Source of the DNA: Undibacterium piscinae
GTDB lineage: Bacteria; Pseudomonadota; Gammaproteobacteria; Burkholderiales; Burkholderiaceae_D
Length of the DNA: 64,000 nt
Direction: 5' to 3'
Assembly (NCBI GenBank): GCA_003970805.2
Contig: CP051152.1
Span: forward strand, 2,108,001-2,172,000
The notes under the pieces were generated by a model that was given only the letters and a program-made list of their open reading frames with translations, made no database searches and was not told the origin of the DNA. The position numbers and the translations under genes are program-made. Below are positions 48,067-58,223 of this stretch, in pieces; the stretch's first letter is position 1; each line of letters begins with the position of its first letter.

Positions 48067-49368
48067 CTAGACGCTAGGCTTAGGGTGTATCCGCACCAGC
48101 ACGATGCGCGGACCATTCATTTTCTTGACGACGGCATCAAATTGCGGAAATTCGATTTTTTGCCCTTCCACCGGCAAATCGCCCAGGGTCAGCATGATCA
48201 GGCCACCGATAGACTCAACCTCTTCGCTGTCGAGATCTATCCCCAGCGCGATACCAAGCGTAAACAAGGGCAAACTGCCTTTGCCTATCAAGGTGCCGTC
48301 ATCAAGAACCGTCCAGTCGTTCTCATTTTGCCGGAACTCATCGCGTATCTGTCCGACCAGGGCGCTGAGCAGGTTATCAAGGGTAAGAAAGCCGACCGGT
48401 TTGCTGCCTTTATAGCCGACCATGGCGAAGTGCGGTGCACCCTTGCGGAAACGGCGAAATAATTCCAGCGCCGGCATATTCGGCGGTACGTACTCAACGT
48501 GGCGTAAATGCTTGCCCAGATCGTCGAGTGATTTTCCGCTTTGCCGGGCGAAGAACAAATCCTTCAGATGCAGCATGCCAAGCACGGTTTCCTCGTCACT
48601 ATCAAAATACGGATAACGGCTAAAGCGGTTACGCGAAGCGGTATCCATGTTTTCCTGTAGCGTGGCACTTTTATGCATAGCCACCACTTCGTTGATGGGA
48701 CGCATCAGATCGGATATCTCCAGATCCCCGAAATCGAGCATCTGCGCCATGATGCCCCACTCATCAGGAGTCAGGTTCTTACTGACGTGACTACCGCGCA
48801 GGATCATCTTGAGCTCTTCCGGAGAGTAATGGGCATCGCCGCCATGACCTGCATCCAGTCCCGCCCACGAGAGTATCTTGTTGGCGCTCTTATTGAGCAC
48901 CCATATGATGGGGTACATAGCCCAGTAAAAGAGATACAAGGGCGGTGCCGTCCACAGCGAGATTTTTTCAGGCTGACGTATCGCCATCGATTTAGGCGCC
49001 AATTCACCGACCACGATATGCAAGAACGAAATCACGAAAAACGCGAAGAAAAACGAAATGCCGTGTATCAACTTCTCGGATGTGATGCCCATTGTCGCCA
49101 GCAATGGCTCCAGCAAACGCGAAAATGCCGGTTCACCGATCCAGCCCAAGCCTAATGAGGCCAATGTAATACCTAACTGACAGGCAGATAGATAGGCATC
49201 TAAGTTTTGATGCACGGTTGCCAGCAAACGGCCGCGCACTCCGCCCGATTTGGCAATACTGCGAACCCGGGTCTGACGCAATTTGACCAGGCCAAACTCC
49301 GCCGCCACAAAAAAACCATTCAATACCACCAGAAACAAGGCGGCAATCACAAGCAATAAATTATCCAA
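48067..49368 (-). CDS. CNNM/CorC-HlyC family transporter-like protein
   Basis: 433 residues. N-terminal CNNM membrane domain (LNGFFVAAEFGLVKLRQTR and VVGELAPKSMAIRQPEKI), two CBS domains (about 210-330) and a C-terminal CorC/HlyC domain (IGGLIMLTLGDLPVEGQKI). Often called hemolysin family; members move or sense divalent cations such as Mg2+. Divergent from the recombinase-family gene. Confidence 0.92.
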   Translation of the reverse strand: MDNLLLVIAALFLVVLNGFFVAAEFGLVKLRQTRVRSIAKSGGVRGRLLATVHQNLDAYLSACQLGITLASLGLGWIGEPAFSRLLEPLLATMGITSEKLIHGISFFFAFFVISFLHIVVGELAPKSMAIRQPEKISLWTAPPLYLFYWAMYPIIWVLNKSANKILSWAGLDAGHGGDAHYSPEELKMILRGSHVSKNLTPDEWGIMAQMLDFGDLEISDLMRPINEVVAMHKSATLQENMDTASRNRFSRYPYFDSDEETVLGMLHLKDLFFARQSGKSLDDLGKHLRHVEYVPPNMPALELFRRFRKGAPHFAMVGYKGSKPVGFLTLDNLLSALVGQIRDEFRQNENDWTVLDDGTLIGKGSLPLFTLGIALGIDLDSEEVESIGGLIMLTLGDLPVEGQKIEFPQFDAVVKKMNGPRIVLVRIHPKPSV

Positions 49369-49755
49369 CTGTTAACCTTATATTGATCAGCCAGCCAATA
49401 CTGTAGACTACATCGGCTCGCAGTGCAGCATAATTGACGCAGCAGCCACCAATAAGCTGCGATTCATGTCGCATTCGGTGCGGTCAAAAACACTGCCGAC
49501 GGGCATCGCAATTCGTGGAAAATCAAAAAAATGCCTATAATGCATGCCTGACACGCACTGTCCATGCGGATCTCCAGCCCAGCGCCTCTGGCAAGCGCAT
49601 GGGCATTGCGCCTTGGCCGTGCCACTGATGCACCGGCAAGCCAAAGCGGGCGGCCACGGCCCCGTCGCGCTGAGTCAGTAAAGCTGGTGCAGCCTTGGCG
49701 GGAACAACATGATCGCTATGAACATGTTTTGATTCCCGTAGTCGCCCCCAAATCA
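49369..49755. other. Intergenic region with promoter and GC-rich structured leader
   Basis: TATAAT at 49536-49541 on the plus strand, with a weak TTCGTG 18 bases upstream. About 210 bases of GC-rich sequence follow, with stems CCATGCG/CGCATGG (49562-49603) and GCCGTGC/GCAC-GGC (near 49656). It may be a long structured leader or a small RNA. The downstream frame is open through it, so coding cannot be excluded. Confidence 0.4.
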
Positions 49756-51819
49756 ATGTTATCTGGATTAAGCGCCAGACAAGAACCGGAGAAAGCCTTG
49801 TCCATAGACAATATCCTCGAACGCATCACACTAGCGACTCAATTGGACGCGAATTACCGCGAGATCGGCCCGCTGCGCGAGTTGCTCGCGGTGATTCGCC
49901 CTAAACGCATTGATGATGTGGCGCAAGCCACCGACAACATCCGCGCCCTTTGCTATGTGCTGGAACATCAGCCTGAGCACAACACCACGTTACGTAGCTA
50001 TCTGCTGCAAGTATTTGTCAGTCGCAAACTAATGCACTTGCTAACCGATACCGGCATTACCGAAAACAAGGGATTCTGGGGCGCAGCTTCACAAACCGTA
50101 GCGGATAAATTTTTACCGCCACTGCTCAACGACGACTACATTAAAGATGTTTTTGGGCAGTTGTTTGACAATCAACACGATTATCAGTGGGTGAACGGGG
50201 TGGACGACCAGTCCTGGCTAGCCTTATTCAGGATGTTGAACCTGGTGCCACAGCGCTCCGGCACCACTTACGCCGCATTGACGCGGGAAATCCTTAGCGC
50301 AGTGCAAGTGCTGTCGTATCGGATCAGTGCGATCGGACTAGAGTCCGAATTAGTGAGAAATTATCCTGAGATAGAACGCTTTGAATCACCCTTCCTGCGT
50401 CAGAACGACGAGGCCAACAACTATGTAATGCGCTACAGCACCTCGCTGGTGGATGCCGAGGTCGAGCCCGAAGACGCCGGTCCGATCGAGGTATTACTGA
50501 TCCAGTGTGAAGACGTGGTCATGAAAATCCGTCGCACCGCTGCGGTACAAGGCGTCTCCATCAGCCTGACCCGCCTGCTATTACGCCTGACCCAAAGTAT
50601 CGACAGGCTGCGTTACCTGCTCTCTTTACTTGATGCGCGCAAGGATGGTGAAGCGGCGCAGATTGGCGTTAGCCTACTCAAGGAACTGGTATTGGCTGAT
50701 AACAAGAGCCACAGCCTGCGCCAGCTAATCCGCAGCAATACCGAATTGCTGTCACTGCAAATGACTGAGCGCGCCGGCAAAAGCGGTGAGCACTATGTCA
50801 CCGCCAACCGGGGCGAATGGCTAGCCATGCTGTACTCGGCCATGGGAGCCGGCTTGATCGTCGGCTTTATGGCACTGATCAAGATACTGTTCGGCAAATT
50901 AGCCCTGGCGCCGTTTGGCTTCGCGCTGCTATACAGTCTTAACTATTCTTCAGGTTTCATTTTTGTGCATGTATTGCACTTTACCATTGCCACTAAACAG
51001 CCCGCCATGACCGCGGCACTCATTGCCAGAGCGATTGATAGCGGCCGACAAAAACTCGATGAACTGGTAGAACTGATCGTGCGCGTACTGCGCTCTCAAT
51101 TTATCGCCATCATCGGCAATATCGCGCTCGCCATGCCGACCGCCTATGCAATTGCCTGGGCCTGGTATGGCATCTACGGCACGCATCTGGTCAGTCCGGA
51201 TAAAGCAGCCCATCTATTGCACGACATAGATCCATTCAGCAGCCTGGCCTTGCCTCATGCGGCGATTGCCGGAGTCTGCCTGTTCTTGTCAGGACTGATC
51301 TCGGGCTACTACGACAATACCGCCAGTTACGCCAATATTCCTGCCCGCCTGCGCCAACTGCAGTGGCTCAAGCGCCTGCTGGGAGCAACCCGCCTGCAAA
51401 CCATGACGACTTATATAGGCAATAACCTCGGTGCGCTGGCAGGTAACCTGTTCTTCGGCATCATGCTAGGCACGATAGGCCAGCTAGGGGTATTTTTTGG
51501 CCTGCCTATCGATATTCGCCACATCACTTTTTCCAGCGCAAATTTCTCGTTTGCCCTGGTCGGACTAGATCATCAGATCAGCTGGCAAATCGTGCTGACT
51601 TCATTGACTGGCATCCTGTTAATCGGTCTGGTGAATTTGGGCGTCAGTTTCAGTCTGGCGATGCTGGTGGCGCTACGCTCACGGCGCGTCAGCATTGATC
51701 AGGAAAAAGCGCTATCGAAGACCCTCTGGAAACGTTTTCTGTCAGGCCCAAGAGATTTTTTTGCTAGATCCATATTCGAAAAGCGCGTTTCAAAACACCA
51801 TTACGCTATGAGCTGCTGA
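49756..51819 (+). CDS. Site-specific recombinase family membrane protein (Gcr-like)
   Basis: 687 residues from the ATG at 49756; the frame is open upstream to 49564 but that part is low-complexity. It matches in outline the family labelled site-specific recombinase in Neisseria and Burkholderiales: soluble helical N-terminal half and a C-terminal half with about six membrane helices (MLYSAMGAGLIVGFMALIKI; SGLISGYYDNTASYANIPAR). The membrane topology makes true recombinase activity doubtful. Monocistronic. Confidence 0.8.
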   Translation: MLSGLSARQEPEKALSIDNILERITLATQLDANYREIGPLRELLAVIRPKRIDDVAQATDNIRALCYVLEHQPEHNTTLRSYLLQVFVSRKLMHLLTDTGITENKGFWGAASQTVADKFLPPLLNDDYIKDVFGQLFDNQHDYQWVNGVDDQSWLALFRMLNLVPQRSGTTYAALTREILSAVQVLSYRISAIGLESELVRNYPEIERFESPFLRQNDEANNYVMRYSTSLVDAEVEPEDAGPIEVLLIQCEDVVMKIRRTAAVQGVSISLTRLLLRLTQSIDRLRYLLSLLDARKDGEAAQIGVSLLKELVLADNKSHSLRQLIRSNTELLSLQMTERAGKSGEHYVTANRGEWLAMLYSAMGAGLIVGFMALIKILFGKLALAPFGFALLYSLNYSSGFIFVHVLHFTIATKQPAMTAALIARAIDSGRQKLDELVELIVRVLRSQFIAIIGNIALAMPTAYAIAWAWYGIYGTHLVSPDKAAHLLHDIDPFSSLALPHAAIAGVCLFLSGLISGYYDNTASYANIPARLRQLQWLKRLLGATRLQTMTTYIGNNLGALAGNLFFGIMLGTIGQLGVFFGLPIDIRHITFSSANFSFALVGLDHQISWQIVLTSLTGILLIGLVNLGVSFSLAMLVALRSRRVSIDQEKALSKTLWKRFLSGPRDFFARSIFEKRVSKHHYAMSC

Positions 51820-52529
51820 ACTGGCGGGGGACTACTCAACTCAAAACCATGATGATAGAGTGCTAATGTTGCCAGTTGCCTCAAGCCGGCAGATTCGAGA
51901 GTCGATTCGAACGAATAACATATATGAAAACTTGGGATGATAAACGGGTAAATAGATCGATACTTGCCCTTCAAGGTGATTTTAGAATGCGCGACTCCTG
52001 GCGCTCTTCAAAAATGCAGTGAAGTCATCAATGTGACAATTTTGCGTCAATCGCAGTTTGCACATTTACAGAAATAGTTAACAATGCCAATTATATTCAG
52101 GCATGCAAATCCAATAAATGCAAGTCTAAGGCACTGGCTGTAATTTTAGCACTATTTGTCTGAGCGGTGATACTGCTCCTGTCGTACTCAGCATCCCGAC
52201 AGCAGCCGTCGAATGGCGCAAACTTTGCTTTGAAATATGGCGCTGAAATTGGCGACCAGCTTCAAGCGCGACTGATAATCCAAATGGTAGGGCTGGAAAA
52301 TGACCCTAGCGAGCCATTGCGTCGCGGAATCATAACATCAGATATTCCTTGTAATACTTAGTTACGCTATTTGTCACAAACCAGCCACTTACGGTACGGC
52401 TTATCTAAACACCACATTTTTGGTAACTTGCGTCCACATTTACAAAATACCTCAACAAGGCACGCCATTTATGTCACTAGCATCAAAATGAACGCGCGCA
52501 TGACCGCGGCCAGAATAAGGACTATTGTT
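51820..52529. other. Region with decayed duplicate of the next pseudogene
   Basis: No intact gene. 52169-52192 is identical to 52618-52641 (24 bases), and the match extends weakly to an AATGACCCTAGC shared near 52304 and 52751, spaced alike. So this is a degenerate second copy of the 5' part of the outer-membrane-factor gene. Confidence 0.6.
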
Positions 52530-53971
52530 ATGAATGCACAACACGCTATAAAAAAACCATGGCTTTACGCAAGTCTAATGGCCTACGCCCCCCGATTTTC
52601 GCTGCTATTTGTCGCGGGATACTGCTCCTGTCGTACTCAGCCTAGCCATCCCGAGCGCAGCATGCTGGAGACGGCAGCCAGCGAATGGCAAACTGCTTTG
52701 CCATCGACAGAAAATGCCAGCACGTTGAGCAACTGGCCCGCTAGTTGGAATGACCCTAGCCTGTCCGAACTGCTATTTGGCGCAGCAAAATAGCCCAACG
52801 ATGGCGCAGGCCAGTGTCATTACTCAGGCACGCGTCACTGCCAGCGCCGCCGGCGAATGGCCAAACATGGATTTCAACGCCAGTTATATTCGCGGGCACT
52901 ATCCGCTGCTGCCTAAGGGGGTAGACCAGACGGTGCTGAGCACAGGTCTGGATGCCCGCAGGAAATTGATCTATTTGGCGCCAATGCAGCGACCCAAGAC
53001 AGTCTGCTGGCACGTCTCAGCGCGCGCGAATACGAATGGCATGACGCGCGCATCAGCTTGGCCGCGGAAGTCGCCAATACCTATCTGCAGTTGCGAGGCG
53101 CAGACGCAAGACGCGCAAGCAATCTTGAATTCGCAAAAAATCACTCAGCGCCTGTATCAGGAAAAAAAGCTCTGCCAATGAGCTGGTGCAGCAAGCGGCC
53201 ATGCTGGCGAGCGTGACCACGCAAGCGCAACAGCAGCAAAGCGAGTGTGCAATTTTACTCAAATCTCTGGTGGTCTTGATAGCCCTGCCGGAACCGGAGT
53301 TACGCGAAAAACTCACAGCCGGCCATGCCAAATTGCCACAGGCTGGTCAATTTATTGTCGCGAAGCTGCCTATCGAGGCTTTGCTCAAGCGCCCCGACAT
53401 GCGTGCCGCCATGCAAAATTTGATGGCAAGCGCGGCGGAGATCGATGCGGCACAGGCACGGCGCTACCCATCGATTTCCTTACTCGGCTCTATCAATTTA
53501 TATGGCATACAAATTTCTGGGCAAACTGCCAATCTCAAGGGCTGGTCATTTGGGCCTAGTCTAAACCTGCCGCTGTTCGATGCCGGCGCCCGCAAAGCCG
53601 ATGTAGTGCAGGCACAGGCGCGCCATACAGAAAGCCAAGCTGGTTTTCGGCGGCAAACGCTGATGGCAGTGCAAGAGACCGAAGTGGCCATGCTCAGACT
53701 GGATCTGGCGAATCATCAACTAGAGCAACAGCAACAGATACTCGCTGCGAAAAAATTTGCCTTGCAGGGCACTGAGGCCGGTTGGAAATTCGGTAGCGTC
53801 AGTCTGCTAGAACGAGAAGAAAGCCTGCGTCAGGAACTGGCAGCGCAGAGTATCCAATGGCAATTGCAACGCCTGCGTGGCAGTGCCTGGATCGCGTTGT
53901 ATAAGGCGGTCGGTGGTGATTGGCAAGATCCTATTATCGAAGGCAGCGAGAACAAAATAGCCAGCCCTTGA
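52530..53971 (+). pseudogene. NodT-like RND outer-membrane factor pseudogene
   Basis: Starts MNAQHAIKKPWLYASLMAYA. At least four frame breaks: near 52620 (signal peptide), 52785 (after LSELLF), 52960 and 53175. Readable pieces are ETAASEWQTALPSTENASTL, FNASYIRGHYPLLPKGVDQT, and a longer C-terminal part (53186-53971) with ARRYPSISLLGSI and QAQARHTESQAGFRRQTLMA. The order signal peptide, helices, beta-barrel of outer-membrane efflux factors is recognisable. Not functional. Confidence 0.85.
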
Positions 53972-54075
53972 GCCATCGAATCCACCGAACGCATCAAAAG
54001 CCGCAATACACCCAACACTGAGCTGATCGCCAGAATTTCCTGGCAGAGCAGCCCGCAACGAAGTGGAGCAGCATC

Positions 54076-54312
54076 ATGAAAGCCGTATTCGACAAACGCA
54101 TCATCTGGGGTCTGCTGGCGACGCTGCCACTGATAGGCGTTTTGCTGTTTTCCAGCAAAAAAGCCGAGACCGCCGATGCAGCCCAAGCTCAGGCAGGCAA
54201 TGCCGCCTTAACTGTCACTGTCTCAGTCCCCCTCAGTAGCAGCTGGAATACCAGCCTGACACATGGCAGGCCTGCTCAGCTTTTATCAGATGAAGGTCCA
54301 GGATTTCCCTGA
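54076..54312 (+). pseudogene. RND adaptor N-terminal remnant
   Basis: MKAVFDKRIIWGLLATLPLI then a normal adaptor-type start up to VSVPLSSSWNTSLT (about residue 62), after which the frame enters RND-pump sequence in the wrong frame and stops. A deletion has removed the rest of the adaptor and the start of the pump; junction near 54255-54265. Confidence 0.75.
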
Positions 54313-57250
54313 TGTAGAATTGCCTATGGTGAATGTGGTGACCGCCTTACCCGGTGCCGCGCCAGCCCAGATAGAAAGCGAAATCACCCGCAAGATAGAA
54401 AATGCCCTGGGCAACTTGCAGGGAGTCCGGCACATCTACTCGACCGTACAAGACGGCCAGTCCTTGACCACGGTGCAATTCATCATGGAAAAACCGGTCA
54501 TCGAGGCAATGGATGATGTCCGCAACGCCGTCAGCACAGTGCGCGGTGACCTGCCTGGCGATGTTAAGGACCCTATCATCAGCAAGGTGGAGTTTTCCGG
54601 TGTGCCCTTCTTCGTGTACACGGTAGACTCCGGAAAACTCGATGAAGAGGGTTTGTCCTGGCTGGTCGATAATCAGATCACCAAAGCCCTGATGTCGGTA
54701 CCCGGACTGGGCAAGGTAGCGCGGGTCGGCGGCATCAACCGCGAAATCCGGGTTGAGCTTGATAGCGGCAAGATGGCTGCACTCAATGTCTCTGCGGCTG
54801 AAATCTCTAAACAGCTATTTCAGGTACAGCGCGACGCTTCCGGCGGCCGCGCCAATCTGGGCAATCAGGAGCAGGCGCTGCGCACGCTGGCCGGTGCCGC
54901 CAGCGCCGACGAGCTCAGCAAGCTGGAACTTGCGCTAAACGATGGCAGGCGCATACAACTGAGGCAAATCGCCAATGTCGAGGATACCGCCGCCGAGCGC
55001 CGCTCTATCGCACTGCTCAACGGTAAGCCGGTGGTGGCGTTTGAGATCACGCGCAGCCGTGGCTCCAGCGAGATTACGGTCGCCAAAGGAGTGCGCGAAG
55101 CCTTAGACAAATTAAAGCAGAACCAGCCCGACCTCAGATTTGCGGTTGCCTATGACATGGTGGCTCCGGTACAGGAATCCTTCAACGGCTCCATGTATCT
55201 GTTAATAGAAGGCGCCGTGCTGGCGGTGCTGGTGGTCTGGTGGTTTCTGCGTGACTGGCGCGCCACGCTGGTGTCGGCCGCCGCCCTGCCATTGTCGGTG
55301 ATCCCGACTTTTCTTGGCATGTACTTATTCGATTTCACGCTCAATACGATTACTTTATTGTCGCTGGCACTGGTGGTCGGCATCCTGGTCGATGATGCGA
55401 TCGTCGAGATAGAAAATATCGTGCGTCATCTGCGCATGGGCAAGACACCGTATCAGGCGGCCATGGAGGCGGCCGATGAAATCGGTCTGGCGGTGATCGC
55501 CACCACGTTCACGCTGGTCGCGGTATTCCTGCCGACCGCCTTCATGAGCGGTATAGTCGGTAAATTTTTCAGACAATTCGGCTGGACTGCCGCGCTCGCG
55601 GTGATCACCTCACTGATCGTGGCACGCTTGCTCACGCCCATGATGGCAGCCTATCTGCTCAAGCCGATACTGCATGACAGCGGCGACGGAAAAATCATGC
55701 GCAACTACATGAGATTGACCAAGTGGTGCCTGGAACACCGGATACTGACCAGCGTATTTGCTGGCCTGTTTTTCTTCGGCTCACTAGCCCTGGTGCCACT
55801 GCTACCGACCGGTTTCATCCCGCCCGATGACCGGTCGCAAACCGTAGTCAAACTGGAACTGGCACCAGGCAGCCGCTTTAACGATAGTCTGGCAATAGCC
55901 GAACAAGCCAGAAAAATTCTTGAAAAGCGCCCTGACATCCTGCATATCTACACCTCGATAGGCAGCGGTAGCGCCGGTTCCGATCCGTTTGCCGACGGTG
56001 GCATTAACTCGGTCAACAAAGCCAACCTGACGCTCACCCTAAGCCCGCGCTCCGAACGGGGACTTAGCAAAACTGCGATAGAAAATCAGCTACGCCAGGC
56101 TTTGCAAGTTTTGCCCGGGGTACGCATTACCATAGGCTTGGGCAATAGCGGCGAGAAATTTCAGTTGGTACTAACAGGTGACAACCCTGAAACACTCAGC
56201 CGTACGGCAGAAGCGGTGCAGCGCGATTTACGCAGCCTGCAAGGAATTGGCGCAATTACTTCAACTGCGAGCTTATTGAGGCCAGAAATCATCATCCGGC
56301 CCGACCTTGCGCGCGCCGCCGATCTGGGCGTCAGCACTGCCGCCATCGCCGAAACCATACGCATCGCCAGCATAGGAGATTTCGATACCGACCTGGCAAA
56401 ATTAAACCTGCCTGAACGACAGTTGCCTATCGTGGTGCGTTTTGCAGAAAATGCCCGCAAGGATCTCGATCAGCTATCGCGTTTATCGGTACCAGGCAAA
56501 CATGGCTACGTCATGCTGGGACAGGTCGCCAATCTCAGCCTAGGCAGCGGCCCGACCCAGATCGGGCGCATGGACCGCGCCCGCAACGTCACTTTCGACA
56601 TAGAACTCAATGAAAAGACTTTAGGGGAAGTAAGTGACGCCGCCGACCAGTTGCCCAGCCTGAAAAATCTACCGGCTGGCGTCACCCGTATGGAAGTCGG
56701 AGATGCAGAGGAAATGAAGACCCTGTTTGCCAGTTTTGGGCTCGCCATGCTGACCGGCGTGATCTGCATTTACATGGTGCTGGTCTTGCTGTTCCACGAT
56801 TTCATGCAACCGCTGACGATACTGGCCGCACTGCCCTTATCAATAGGCGGCGCCTTCATTGCATTGCTATTGACAGGTAGTGCCTTCTCCATGCCATCAC
56901 TGATAGGCTTGATCATGCTGATGGGTATCGCCACCAAAAATTCCATCTTGCTGGTGGAATACGCCATCGTGGCGCGCCATCAGGGCATGTCACGTAAAGC
57001 GGCCCTGCTCGACGCCGGTCATAAGCGCGCCAGGCCGATAGTCATGACGACCATCGCGATGGGTGCCGGCATGCTGCCTATCGCGCTAGGCATAGGCATA
57101 GACCCCAGTTTTAGGGCACCGATGGCGATCGCCGTAATAGGCGGCCTGATTACCTCAACCTTATTATCCTTGCTGGTAGTGCCGGTCGTATTCACCTATG
57201 TGGATGACGTGGTGCAAAAGTTTAGGAAAAAACCCAATACGACAGATTAA
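54263..57250 (+). CDS. RND efflux permease, N-terminally truncated
   Basis: 995 residues from an ATG within the deletion junction. The body is intact: VGILVDDAIVEIENIVRHLR with the proton-relay Asp pair, LMGIATKNSILLVEYAIVAR near the end. But it begins MAGLLSFYQMKVQDFPDVEL, about 20-25 residues short; the first part of TM1 is missing. Without adaptor and outer-membrane factor it is unlikely to work. Otherwise HAE1/AcrB-like in size. Confidence 0.85.
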   Translation: MAGLLSFYQMKVQDFPDVELPMVNVVTALPGAAPAQIESEITRKIENALGNLQGVRHIYSTVQDGQSLTTVQFIMEKPVIEAMDDVRNAVSTVRGDLPGDVKDPIISKVEFSGVPFFVYTVDSGKLDEEGLSWLVDNQITKALMSVPGLGKVARVGGINREIRVELDSGKMAALNVSAAEISKQLFQVQRDASGGRANLGNQEQALRTLAGAASADELSKLELALNDGRRIQLRQIANVEDTAAERRSIALLNGKPVVAFEITRSRGSSEITVAKGVREALDKLKQNQPDLRFAVAYDMVAPVQESFNGSMYLLIEGAVLAVLVVWWFLRDWRATLVSAAALPLSVIPTFLGMYLFDFTLNTITLLSLALVVGILVDDAIVEIENIVRHLRMGKTPYQAAMEAADEIGLAVIATTFTLVAVFLPTAFMSGIVGKFFRQFGWTAALAVITSLIVARLLTPMMAAYLLKPILHDSGDGKIMRNYMRLTKWCLEHRILTSVFAGLFFFGSLALVPLLPTGFIPPDDRSQTVVKLELAPGSRFNDSLAIAEQARKILEKRPDILHIYTSIGSGSAGSDPFADGGINSVNKANLTLTLSPRSERGLSKTAIENQLRQALQVLPGVRITIGLGNSGEKFQLVLTGDNPETLSRTAEAVQRDLRSLQGIGAITSTASLLRPEIIIRPDLARAADLGVSTAAIAETIRIASIGDFDTDLAKLNLPERQLPIVVRFAENARKDLDQLSRLSVPGKHGYVMLGQVANLSLGSGPTQIGRMDRARNVTFDIELNEKTLGEVSDAADQLPSLKNLPAGVTRMEVGDAEEMKTLFASFGLAMLTGVICIYMVLVLLFHDFMQPLTILAALPLSIGGAFIALLLTGSAFSMPSLIGLIMLMGIATKNSILLVEYAIVARHQGMSRKAALLDAGHKRARPIVMTTIAMGAGMLPIALGIGIDPSFRAPMAIAVIGGLITSTLLSLLVVPVVFTYVDDVVQKFRKKPNTTD

Positions 57251-57732
57251 CTTTTTCGGCGAGCTATCCAAGCTCAGGACTCCCGGGCAATCGTGGTCTG
57301 ATAGAAAATGTCCCCGGCTGGGCGTCGCGCTGGCTCAATCCTGAGCTGCGCCTCAAGTTCCAGCCTAGATACTATCCGCTTACGTCCCCCTTACTTCCGC
57401 TTACTATCCGCTGGCAGCATCACGGATAAGTACGCAACATGCCGCTACGAAATTAAATACCCTGAGATAGAAAATTGATCTATTGGAATTATTTTTTATT
57501 AAGATTTTCTCTCTCAAGCGGACAAGGTGATAGTCAATTTCAATTGTTGATCTTCGCTTCGCTAGCCTATATTAAGTCCTGTGAGAACGCGTGTCTTTTC
57601 CACAAAAACGGTTCTTTTCAAGTGTACTTTCTGAGCCAACTCTCGCTTGGGAGAATGGCACTGCGACGGCTATTTGCAAGACACGATTAAATAGAAATCG
57701 CGGCAAATTCAGAAAAAAATTTAAGGAAGATA
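57251..57732. other. Intergenic region after the RND remnant
   Basis: A 60-codon plus-strand frame without start follows the pump stop (VPGWASRWLNPELRLKFQPR) and may be a gene remnant. The right half is AT-rich and probably carries the promoter of the 57733 gene. Nothing else is recognisable. Confidence 0.4.
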
Positions 57733-58164
57733 ATGAAAAATCCTATCGTATTTTTGGCGCTTACCACAGCCGCTTTTGCTGTAATCGCCCAAACGGCCAG
57801 CGAAGTTCCCACCGTAAAAATTACCGCCAATCAAAATTCCTATTCATCGATGCAAACTTACGAAATGTCGCCTGAAGAGTTCAATAAATTTAAAGGCGCA
57901 TATACACTTACCAATGGCATGGTGCTGTCATTATTCGAAAATGATAGGACGCGTTATGCTCAGATTGACGACAGCAATCAACATGAAATCATCGCTGTCG
58001 CCCCCAATGCATTTGTCGCACTAGATAAACAACTAAAAATGCGTATAGATCTGAGCGAAGATGGCAAAGGACGAGGCGAATTGAATTACATATTGCCGCC
58101 TCTATTTAGCTCAGAAGGGCAAATCACGAATGGAGGATGGATGCTGGCGACAATTCATAAATAA
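57733..58164 (+). CDS. Hypothetical exported protein, 143 residues
   Basis: N-terminal signal peptide (MKNPIVFLALTTAAFAVIAQ). Mature part with SPEEFNKFKGAYTLTNGMVL and FVALDKQLKMRIDLSEDGKG; beta-rich, no Cys. AAGGAA lies before the ATG. I do not recognise a family. The mature form is reminiscent of short domains that recur in beta-proteobacterial periplasmic proteins, but no function can be given. Confidence 0.8.
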   Translation: MKNPIVFLALTTAAFAVIAQTASEVPTVKITANQNSYSSMQTYEMSPEEFNKFKGAYTLTNGMVLSLFENDRTRYAQIDDSNQHEIIAVAPNAFVALDKQLKMRIDLSEDGKGRGELNYILPPLFSSEGQITNGGWMLATIHK

Positions 58165-58173
58165 GCAAACTCT

Positions 58174-58207
58174 CCGGCATAACGGGATCATTCTCCTGTT
58201 ATGCCGG
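58174..58207. terminator. Hairpin between convergent genes
   Basis: CCGGCATAAC pairs with GTTATGCCGG, loop of 14, between the 57733 gene and the MATE gene on the opposite strand. No T-run. Confidence 0.5.
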
Positions 58208-58223
58208 TACCGGCACAGCACCG

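Noticed and set aside
49562..49750. Cobalamin riboswitch because of GCCACTG
   Set aside because: The conserved B12 box and the GGGAA context are absent and the downstream gene does not fit.
49756..51819. True phage-type or transposon recombinase
   Set aside because: No tyrosine- or serine-recombinase motifs; multiple membrane helices and no att-like repeats nearby.
57251..57430. Open frame after the RND remnant (VPGWASRWLNPELRLKFQPR)
   Set aside because: No start codon, not attributable to a family; kept only as possible remnant in the intergenic entry.
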